The notes beneath the pieces are model-generated. The model saw nothing but the letters and a program-made list of their open reading frames with translations. It was not told the DNA's origin and did no database searches. This document shows, piece after piece, positions 1 through 7,274 of a DNA stretch of 64,000 bases (positions are counted from its first letter, which is position 1; each line of letters starts with the position of its first letter). The position numbers and the translations under genes were made by a program. Source of the DNA: Planctomycetota bacterium. GTDB lineage: Bacteria; Planctomycetota; UBA1135; JACQFD01. The stretch covers positions 1-64,000 of the forward strand of contig JAEUHX010000018.1 in the NCBI GenBank assembly GCA_016792805.1, in the 5' to 3' direction.

Positions 1-625
1 CGATTCTGCGCGCCAAGTCCTTGCGTCTGCGGAACTCGCCGCGCCAAGACCGACCCACGCCCCATTCCTAGCCGTCCCTCATCTGTGAAGTCGTAGGGCG
101 CGGGCTTGCCCGCGACGATTCGCGTGCGCTTGCGCGCGCGGATGAAGAATCGCGATGCCCTTTCGTCATCGCGCGGGGCAAGCCCCGCGCAATGGTTCAG
201 TGCGTGCGCCGGACTCCTGAGTATCGGAAAAGTGGGGTCGAGGCGCGCCCCGCGTTGTAAGAAGTCGGTGGCGGGCTTCCTCATCCGCGCGCGCACGCGC
301 GCGCTCACCGGTCGGCGCACGCGCCGACTCCACTTTAGTAAAGAGAGGAGCGATGACGCACGCACCGGCCCTACGAGTCGATTTCTGTGCACACCAAGAC
401 CAACCCACGCCCTATCCAAAGCCGTCCCTCATCTATGACACTGAAGAAGGGAGCAACCTGGCGCGACTATCTCCCATCAGATTATTGAACTGCCGCCGTA
501 GGGCGTGGGCATCGCCCGCGACGATTCGGCGGCGCATGCGCCGCCGGATGACGAATGGCGCCGCCCATTCGTCCTCGCGCGCGTTCTCTACTCATTGATA
601 GTAGCTCGCGAGGGCGCTGAAAAAG
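1..625. repeat. Gene-free repeat island with palindromic modules
   Basis: No credible gene lies here; the short open frames follow GC-rich repeat sequence. The island holds two related copies of a roughly 90-base repeat (about 1-90 and 340-440), each containing a CCAAGACC(G/A)ACCCACGCCC core. A second repeat containing TAGGGCG and GCCCGCGACGATTCG is at about 92-130 and 497-530. Three hairpin-forming palindromes are visible: 171-190 (9-base arms, 2-base loop), 311-328 (8-base arms) and 527-546 (a perfect 20-base palindrome). The same modules return at 18506-19264 and in part at 48585-48720. Confidence 0.7.
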
Positions 626-2668
626 TTACTTCTGCGTTCGATACGGGGCGAGCGCTTCGCGAAGAGCCGGGGCCGCCGGGTGGTCGGGGCGAATCAGCAG
701 GGCTTGGTCGAGGACGCGGACGGCGTCTTCGAATCGTTGCAGATTCATGTAGCACGATCCCAGCTCCAGCAGGGCGTCGACGTGGGTCGGCTGCACATCA
801 ATGCACTTTTGCAGCTCAAGAATCGCGCGCGCGAACTCGTGTCGGCGAAAGAACAGATGTCCGAGGTTGAAGAGCGCCTCCGCATAGGTGGGGCGAATCT
901 CGATGGCCCGCCGGAAATGCCGCTCGGCGGCATCGCTGTTCCCGAGGATTTCGGCCGAGACGCCTGCCAAGTTCGCCGCTTCGCTCGTGAGGGGGTAGAC
1001 CTCAAGAATCTGCTCCGCCACGCTGAGGGCGGCCTCGGCGCGCCCGCGCGCGAGATGGCAGGCCGCGAGGCCGAGCTGAGCCTGAATGACGTCGTCGCTT
1101 GCAACAAAAACGCGATCCCGCAGCTTCTTGTCGATGACCGACTGAAAATGTGCGAATGCGAGGTCGAGATCGACCACGTCCTGCGTTTGCTGATACTTCT
1201 CCCACGCAAGCCGGCCGAGCTCGCGCCGCACAGTCGCCGAATCGGGCGCCTCGCGCGCCGACGTCTCGTAGAGTGACTGCTCGGTCATCCACACTTCCAC
1301 GCGGTCTGACGTTCCAATGCCATAGGCGGCGACTCCGGCGACGCAGGCGCCAGCCGCAACCCATCGGCTCCAGCCGGAAACGGCGGCCAGTAGCCAGCCG
1401 AGAAGCCAACAAAAGGCGATGCTCGGCGCATAGAGGAACCGCTCGCCGAATACCACGAATCCGAGGCTGCTCGGCTTGACCACAAATGGCAGCACGGGCA
1501 GCGCCGTCGCCAGGAGGAGGGTGGGGGCAAGTCGCGGCAGGCGCCATCTCCAGGACGCCGCGAATCCCGCCGCCAGCAGCACCACGAATCCGGCGGCGCC
1601 GACGGCTCCCCAGATCACGGCTGGGTCACCGGGCGCCAAATCGACCCGAACGGTTCGAAAGGAGCACAAATCGAACGGGTTGAGCAGAGTCCATAAATAG
1701 GTGGAGAAGAGCTCGAAGGGCAGCGACGCCATGCGCCACTCCGGAAGCCCGAACTGAGTCTGCTGGATTCCAAGCCCTGCCGACGGGCCGAACACGACCA
1801 TGCGCGCCGCCACGTAGGGCGCGAGCGCGAGCAACGCGGGCACGAAGGCGAGCGCCCGGCGCAGCCGCCAGCCGGGTGTTGCGAGGGCGTCGACGAGGGC
1901 CAGTGTGAAGGGGACCGTGACCGCCGTTTCCTTGGCGAAGTAGGCGGACATCGAGACGAGGCCCGTTGCGACCATCCACGGGGCCGTGCGCACAGCCCGC
2001 TGCTGTTGCGTGATCCCGTCCGCCGTCCGCAACGCGAGCCAGCTCGCGGAAAGACCCAGCGTGGCGGCGAGTGGCTCCGCCATGCCGCTGATCCAGGCCA
2101 CGGCCTCCACATGCACGGGCGTTGTCACAAAAAGCAGCGCGGCCGCGCCAGCCGCCGGCGTTCCGAGCCAACGCCGTCCGACCACCAGCACCAGGCTCGA
2201 CGCCATGAGATGGAGCCCAAGCGCCAGCAGGTGATAGCCGAGCGGGTCCTCTCCGCTCAGCAGATGTCCGAGCGCAAGCGCGCACGTCATGAGCGGCCGG
2301 TAGTAGGGAATTCGGTCCGCGTCGGCCGGGTTGTAAACGTCGCGCCAGAACGACCTCGTCAGCCAATTTCCCCAGTGATCGAAATCACGGATCGACGGGT
2401 TCTGCAGCACCAGCAGAAGATCGTCGTAGACGAAGCCGGCACGCGTCGTTCCCCAATAAGCAACAATTCCGGCGACCCAGACAGCCGCCAGCCACGGCAA
2501 GATCGAGCCGGTGCGGGCGCGGAGGCTGGCGTCTGGCGTCGGGTCCACGATGGGTGCCGGCGAGGTGCGAATATCTTGCCAGAGCCGCCTCTCCGCGAGG
2601 CACCTCTCGCGGCAGCCTGTCGCAAAAGTCATCCGAGCTGCTCTCGCGCTGCGGAGCATTCTTGCCAC
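626..2668 (-). CDS. TMTC-like membrane glycosyltransferase with C-terminal TPRs
   Basis: Integral membrane protein of about 680 residues. After a poorly conserved start, hydrophobic segments run from about residue 55 to 440. The first luminal loop has a GFVYDD motif and a PYYRPL segment, as in O-mannosyltransferase/TMTC-like and GT39/GT-C proteins, where the acidic pair after TM1 is catalytic. Residues from about 520 to the end form TPR helices (FNLGHLFFRRHEFARAI, LLELGSCYMNLQRFEDAV). The likely role is lipid-linked sugar transfer to exported proteins, with TPRs for docking; the substrate is unknown. The start is uncertain: GTG 2668, ATG 2659 and ATG 2632 are all possible, and ATG 2632 lies inside a fragment of a dispersed repeat (2623-2641). 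It could be a separate transcription unit from the protease genes upstream. Confidence 0.8.
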   Translation of the reverse strand: MARMLRSARAARMTFATGCRERCLAERRLWQDIRTSPAPIVDPTPDASLRARTGSILPWLAAVWVAGIVAYWGTTRAGFVYDDLLLVLQNPSIRDFDHWGNWLTRSFWRDVYNPADADRIPYYRPLMTCALALGHLLSGEDPLGYHLLALGLHLMASSLVLVVGRRWLGTPAAGAAALLFVTTPVHVEAVAWISGMAEPLAATLGLSASWLALRTADGITQQQRAVRTAPWMVATGLVSMSAYFAKETAVTVPFTLALVDALATPGWRLRRALAFVPALLALAPYVAARMVVFGPSAGLGIQQTQFGLPEWRMASLPFELFSTYLWTLLNPFDLCSFRTVRVDLAPGDPAVIWGAVGAAGFVVLLAAGFAASWRWRLPRLAPTLLLATALPVLPFVVKPSSLGFVVFGERFLYAPSIAFCWLLGWLLAAVSGWSRWVAAGACVAGVAAYGIGTSDRVEVWMTEQSLYETSAREAPDSATVRRELGRLAWEKYQQTQDVVDLDLAFAHFQSVIDKKLRDRVFVASDDVIQAQLGLAACHLARGRAEAALSVAEQILEVYPLTSEAANLAGVSAEILGNSDAAERHFRRAIEIRPTYAEALFNLGHLFFRRHEFARAILELQKCIDVQPTHVDALLELGSCYMNLQRFEDAVRVLDQALLIRPDHPAAPALREALAPYRTQK
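2623..2641 (-). repeat. Fragment of dispersed repeat R1
   Basis: These 19 bases are identical, in the same orientation, to the start of the R1 copy at 48747-48872. They form the inner end of R1. The fragment overlaps a possible start codon of the glycosyltransferase gene, so part of the predicted N-terminus may be repeat-derived. Confidence 0.55.
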
Positions 2669-3001
2669 AGGCTGCCTGCCTCAAGCGCAGCCCGACCTTT
2701 GAACGCCAGCATCCAGTCGCCCCATCCGGATCCGCGGCGCGAAAGGCGGAGTTCAATAAAAAGAGCCGGACGTCCTTGCGAACATCCAGCCCTGCCAAGA
2801 GCCCGTGGGGATCACACGAGCCCCCGTTGATCGGGGGCGTCCTGGCGGCTCGGGGTGCGGAGCCGGCGGGGACTGACTTCAGGGCGGCGCGCGGCCTACC
2901 CCGGGAATAAATCCAAGTTTGCAGCAGACGGCCCGTTCATGGAAGCGGCTGCGCTCCCAAGAAGGAATCGCAGCCGTCGAAGATGCTTCTCGTCGACTCG
3001 G
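2669..3001. other. Intergenic region with two hairpins
   Basis: No gene is seen. It lies downstream of the matrixin gene ending at 3002 and upstream of the glycosyltransferase. Two inverted repeats could form RNA hairpins on the minus strand: 2946-2976 (8-base arms, 15-base loop) and 2820-2838 (7-base G/C arms, 5-base loop). Neither is followed by a convincing T-run, so intrinsic termination is only possible. A promoter for the 626-2668 gene should lie here but no clear -35/-10 is visible. Confidence 0.4.
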
Positions 3002-4645
3002 TTAGAAAACCGCGAGCGAGATCAGGTTGGTCGCAGGAAGCGGGAACGTGGGCGACAGGAGGTTAATCGTCCACGACTGAAGGAACCGTACTCCAGTGTA
3101 TGCGAGCGGAAGCGGCACGACGGTCGTGCTCACTCCACTCGAGTTCGTCGCCGGAACGATCGGGTCGAAGAACGCCCAATCACCGCAAGCGCCGATCGAG
3201 GAGACGAGGTACGGGGACAGATCCACCGTGCCGAAGCAGCCCGCGTGCGAGAGCAGTGGGTTGAGGTTGCCGGCCGGGGCGCCGCACCAGATCGTGATCG
3301 TGTCGCCGGGACTCGGCGCCGGATTGTCGACGAGCAGTACGTGCTGAGTGGGAAGAGTGATCGACATGAAAACCTGATTCGTCAGGCCGCTGATCGTCGT
3401 GATCTGCACCGACTGAAGCCCCGCGTTGTCCGGCGGAGGATTGAAATCCACCACCACCTGGGAATCACTCACGACGGTGAACTGGCCAGCGCCGTAGACC
3501 TTCGTACCGATGCGAACGCTCGACGAGCCGGCCAGATTCGCGCCGTTGATCGTCAGCGACGGCGTCGGGATCGCCATGATCGGCAGGCTCGACGCCGAGA
3601 GAGATGTGATGGTCGGTGTCGTCGGGCCCGCGTTGAGGTTGTAGGGGAACGGAGTCGACTTCAGGGCGTGATCCGACGTAGGGCCCGAGCGGTGCACAAC
3701 GATATCGCCCGAAGCCGTATTTGCCGGAACTGTAACGTTGATCACCGTGCCGCCGCCGCTCGAAGCGAGGCCGGTCACCTTCGTCGGGGTCATCGGCGTT
3801 CCCAGAGTCGATCCGTTGGTCTTCTTCGTGAACCAAACTTCATTGCCAGTGGCGCTGAAGTTCTGGCCGTTGATCGTGATCACATTTCCTTGCTGAATCG
3901 TTCCAGTGATCGAAGTGATCTTCGGCTTCGTCGCTGACTTGGTCCCGTAGATCGCCTTGACGCCGTTCGAGTCATCTGTGTTGATCGAACGCGCGAGCGA
4001 GTAGCTCTGACTTGGGGCAACGGCGGGTGTCATCGTCGCGGAGCCATCGCCGCTGTGCCCGAGGCCGAGCGCGTGGCCGAGTTCGTGGCACGCAATGCCC
4101 TGAATATCGACGCGATTAAAGAAGTCGCTCGTCTCGTTCCCGGGGCCGTCCTGCCAATTAAAATTGTTCGTTCCCGAGTTGTCAAAAATCATAGCCCAGC
4201 CAAATGGACCTGGCCACGTGGCGGCGTAAACGCCGGAGCCCAGAGTGGACGAGCTGCACCAGATCACGGCGGAGTCGGAACCCGTGTTCGGCGTCGCCGT
4301 CGTGATGCCATGATACATGAAGTCAAAATTCGAGCCCCCGCTGCCGAGCCCGCCGGGCTGGTGCGGATCACCGTTGCCGTTGTTGCCGCGCAGGTCTGCA
4401 GCCCACTCCACGGCACCTTTCCAGCACGCCAGCTCCGCGCCATCGGCGCCGGGGAAGTTGGCATCGGCAGTCGTGTTATTATTTGCGTTTGGATCAGTGA
4501 AGGACGTGGGATTCACTTGGAATCCGCAGCGGTCTGCATTGATCGAGAATCCAAGCGTCGAGAACGCTTGTGTGTCTGAGGGCGCTGCGACGTAGCTTGC
4601 TGCGCCGACTACAGCTGCCGCGAGAATTAGCTTCGAGAGTTTCAT
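3002..4645 (-). CDS. Secreted matrixin-type metalloprotease with two IPT/TIG domains (paralogue 1)
   Basis: Exported zinc endopeptidase, 547 residues from ATG 4645. A Sec signal (MKLSKLILAAAVVGAASYVA) is followed by a matrixin catalytic domain with the zinc site CHELGHALGLGHSGD and a downstream Met-turn (SATMTP). Two IPT/TIG beta-sandwich domains follow (starting at KPKITSITG and PTITSLSAS). A conserved C-terminal domain has a paired-cysteine region (CGAPAG, HAGCFG, GACGDW). The longer open frame upstream of 4645 lacks a signal peptide and is not used; the start chosen gives almost the same length as the paralogue at 5515-7161. It lies 103 bases behind the small secreted protein 4749-5306, probably in one operon. 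TIG domains usually mediate binding at the surface or in the matrix; the substrate is unknown. Confidence 0.9.
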   Translation of the reverse strand: MKLSKLILAAAVVGAASYVAAPSDTQAFSTLGFSINADRCGFQVNPTSFTDPNANNNTTADANFPGADGAELACWKGAVEWAADLRGNNGNGDPHQPGGLGSGGSNFDFMYHGITTATPNTGSDSAVIWCSSSTLGSGVYAATWPGPFGWAMIFDNSGTNNFNWQDGPGNETSDFFNRVDIQGIACHELGHALGLGHSGDGSATMTPAVAPSQSYSLARSINTDDSNGVKAIYGTKSATKPKITSITGTIQQGNVITINGQNFSATGNEVWFTKKTNGSTLGTPMTPTKVTGLASSGGGTVINVTVPANTASGDIVVHRSGPTSDHALKSTPFPYNLNAGPTTPTITSLSASSLPIMAIPTPSLTINGANLAGSSSVRIGTKVYGAGQFTVVSDSQVVVDFNPPPDNAGLQSVQITTISGLTNQVFMSITLPTQHVLLVDNPAPSPGDTITIWCGAPAGNLNPLLSHAGCFGTVDLSPYLVSSIGACGDWAFFDPIVPATNSSGVSTTVVPLPLAYTGVRFLQSWTINLLSPTFPLPATNLISLAVF

Positions 4646-4748
4646 TGCGGACGATTCTTTGAGTTTTGAGGGTTGGGCGTTTTTTGAACCGGGGCTATCG
4701 GCCCCGCGTCTGCGAGGCGCTTCCTCGCAAGACAAGTGAAGAAAGCGC

Positions 4749-5306
4749 TTACTTGCGGCGAATCGCGGTGAGCTCACGCGACACGTCGGCCCGAAGTTCC
4801 GTCATCAGGCGGTTCTCGGACACGGCAAAACCTTGCCCTTTGCCGATCACCACATCTCCCTTCGGGCCGGACTCGATACGGAAGATGCCGCCCTGCGCCG
4901 CGATCATCGACCACTGGTCAGCGCGGCCGCCCCAGGTCTCCTGGAGCTTCTTCGAGAAGAACACGCCCTTCGTGCCGACCTTCGTTTCATTGGCCGTCGG
5001 CATCTCGCTGCACGGGCGCGTCTCTGAGCCGAGGAAAGTGATCGAGTGGGTCACCTCGCCTCCGCGGACGAGATCCTCCCCTTGCACCTTTATCGTTGTG
5101 AACTCAACAATCGTATCCGGGCCGCCGAGCGGGCCGCTCCAAACCGACTTTTCCACGATGGAGCCAACAATTGCGGAGTCTGCTCGCTCCAGCATTCCCC
5201 GAAGGTCAAGGGCCACAATTTGAGCAAAAGCGACAGGAGCGCCGAGCAGCGCGGCTCCGACCGCGAGCTGGAAGTAGCGGGAGGTTCTCAAGGGTTGCGC
5301 CCTCAT
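4749..5306 (-). CDS. Small secreted protein between two matrixin genes
   Basis: 185 residues from ATG 5306 (an ATG at 5345 would add 13). The N-terminus is a signal peptide ending AFAQ. The mature part starts LDLRGMLERADSAIVGSIVE, continues with a beta-rich region (TIVEFTTIKVQGEDLVRGG, GGIFRI) and ends in a basic helix. From memory, proteins that start with a leucine-rich helix plus ADxxVxGxV and then mention of a threshold-like VKV(Q)GE strand often sit beside matrixin genes. No enzymatic motif is seen. Its place between two paralogous proteases suggests a dedicated partner, such as an inhibitor, chaperone or substrate adaptor, but this is inference. Confidence 0.75.
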   Translation of the reverse strand: MRAQPLRTSRYFQLAVGAALLGAPVAFAQIVALDLRGMLERADSAIVGSIVEKSVWSGPLGGPDTIVEFTTIKVQGEDLVRGGEVTHSITFLGSETRPCSEMPTANETKVGTKGVFFSKKLQETWGGRADQWSMIAAQGGIFRIESGPKGDVVIGKGQGFAVSENRLMTELRADVSRELTAIRRK

Positions 5307-5514
5307 ATGGGGTTTCGAACGTGACGGGAGAGGAGAGACCGACATGGGCAGCCGGGGTCGGACTGCACAGCCGAAGATCCGTGCGCCGGAGTTAAGAGCC
5401 CGCCGGGCGCGGGAATTGTTCCGCGAAGTCTACCGCGCCCATCCGAGCGAGGCGATTGCGGGCAGATAACTTCCGAGTCGTGACAACCCGGAAAGAATTA
5501 CACGTTTCTTGAAA

Positions 5515-7161
5515 TTACTGGACTGTCACCGAGATGAGGTTTGTTGGCGGCAGCGGAAACGTCGGCTGTGCAAGGTCGATAAACCAAGCCTGGAAGAAGC
5601 CGACACCTGTGAATCCAGCCGGCAGCGTGATGGGGTAGGTCGACAGCCCTCGAGCATCGGTCGCGGTCGGAAGCGGCGAGAAGAAGATCCAGTCGCCGCA
5701 ACCTCCTATTGCGGACACGAGATAGGGCGACAGGTCCACGCTGGAGAAGCAGCTGCTGTAGGACAGCAGCGGCGTGAGCCCAGCCGCAGGAGCCCCGAGG
5801 TAGAATTCAATCGTCGAGCCGGGGGCTGGCGACGCATCGCTCACGAGGAGCGCGTGCTGCGCTGGAGGCGTGATGGTCACAAAGAGCGAGTTCGAGGTGC
5901 CAAGGGACGTGGTCACCCGCACCGGCAGATTCGCACCAATCTCCACGGCCGGTGGATTGAACGTCACCACCACAGCACTCTCACCGCTCTGCTCAAATTC
6001 GCCCGGCAGATAGGTCTTGCTGCCAATCGTGACGCTCGTCGCGTTCGACAGGTCGGTCCCGAAGATCGACAACGAGCCGATCGGGACGCTCATCGCTGCC
6101 ACCACGGTGGAACTCAGGCTCGTGAGCACCGGAGGCTGCGGCGGCGGCGGCACGAACGGGAAGGGGAACGGTGCCGACTTCAGCGCATGGTCGGAGGAGG
6201 GGCCCGAAGAGTGAACAATCACATCTCCTGTCATCACTCCTGCGGGAATTGTAACTGTGATCTTCGTGCCGCCGTTCGTGGAATTGAGGCCCGTCACCTT
6301 CACCGGCTTCATCGGCGTCGGAGACACGGCGCCATTGGTTTTCTTGGTGAACCAGACTTCGTTGTCCGTGGAGCTGAAATTCGTGCCATTGATGGTGAGC
6401 GTGCCGCCGACGACGAAGCTCCCGGTGACCGACGTGATCTTCGGCTTCGAGCTCGACTTGTTGCCATAAATCGAGCGAACGCCGTTGCCGTCGTCATTAT
6501 TGATCGACCGGATGCCGATCGATCCCGACTGGCTCACGGAGGGCGTCATCGTGGCGCCCCCGTCGCTGCTGTGGCTCAAGCCGAGAGCGTGCCCTAGCTC
6601 GTGGCAGCCGATGCCTTGGATATCGACGCGATTCTGTGAATTCGACGTCTCATCACCGGGGCCGTCCTGCCAGTTCCAATTATTCGTCGTCGAGTCGTCG
6701 AAGCGAATGCTCCAGCCGCTGTTGCTCGGCGTCGCGACTGCGTAGACGCCGGCGCCGAGCGTCGAGCTCGAGGAGCGGATGACTCCGCCGCTTCCCGCGC
6801 CGGGCTGTGCCGTCACGCCGTGATACATGAAGTCAAAATTCGAGTTTCCGCTTCCGAGACCCGTCGGCTGATGGGGATCGCCCGTGCCCGTGTTGCCCCG
6901 GAGCTCCGAATTCCATTCCACCGCAGCTTTCCACAGGGCGAGTGCCGCGCCCGTCGCACCCGGGAAGTTCGCGTCGGTATTGATATTGTTGTTCGCGGTC
7001 GCATCGAGAAACGACAGCGCGTTCACTTGGAAGCCGATCTCGTCGGCGTCGAGTGAGGTGCCGATGAGCGTGAAGCTCGAGGCGCGATGCGGCGCGCTCA
7101 AAGCGAAGGCACCGAGCGCCAGCACGAGGCCGGCGCTCCAGCGGAGGCAAGGACGTGTCAC
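5515..7161 (-). CDS. Secreted matrixin-type metalloprotease with two IPT/TIG domains (paralogue 2)
   Basis: Same architecture as 3002-4645, with high similarity from the first mature residues to the C-terminus: signal peptide, matrixin domain (CHELGHALGLSHSSDG, Met-turn ATMTPSV), two TIG domains (KPKITSVTG, PVLTSLSST) and the cysteine-bearing C-terminal domain (SSCFSS, GGCGDW) ending PLPPTNLISVTVQ. The start is GTG 7161 (VTRPCLRWSAGLVLALGAFA); it gives 548 residues against 547 in the paralogue. The open frame continues upstream, but that part overlaps the next gene and has no protein-like pattern. It is 113 bases behind the membrane/TPR gene and followed by a 208-base gap before the small secreted protein. 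Confidence 0.9.
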   Translation of the reverse strand: MTRPCLRWSAGLVLALGAFALSAPHRASSFTLIGTSLDADEIGFQVNALSFLDATANNNINTDANFPGATGAALALWKAAVEWNSELRGNTGTGDPHQPTGLGSGNSNFDFMYHGVTAQPGAGSGGVIRSSSSTLGAGVYAVATPSNSGWSIRFDDSTTNNWNWQDGPGDETSNSQNRVDIQGIGCHELGHALGLSHSSDGGATMTPSVSQSGSIGIRSINNDDGNGVRSIYGNKSSSKPKITSVTGSFVVGGTLTINGTNFSSTDNEVWFTKKTNGAVSPTPMKPVKVTGLNSTNGGTKITVTIPAGVMTGDVIVHSSGPSSDHALKSAPFPFPFVPPPPQPPVLTSLSSTVVAAMSVPIGSLSIFGTDLSNATSVTIGSKTYLPGEFEQSGESAVVVTFNPPAVEIGANLPVRVTTSLGTSNSLFVTITPPAQHALLVSDASPAPGSTIEFYLGAPAAGLTPLLSYSSCFSSVDLSPYLVSAIGGCGDWIFFSPLPTATDARGLSTYPITLPAGFTGVGFFQAWFIDLAQPTFPLPPTNLISVTVQ

Positions 7162-7274
7162 GGTTGAGGGTTCGCCGGACAGAGAACTGTTTGCGAGCCG
7201 GTAAGACTCAGCCCCACCGGTCTCGGGTTCCAGAAAGTGAACCCGAGCTGGGAGTGCTGGGTTCGAACAACCCT

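Noticed and set aside
1..600. CRISPR array
   Set aside because: Repeats are few, diverged, irregularly spaced and palindromic in themselves; no cas genes are present.
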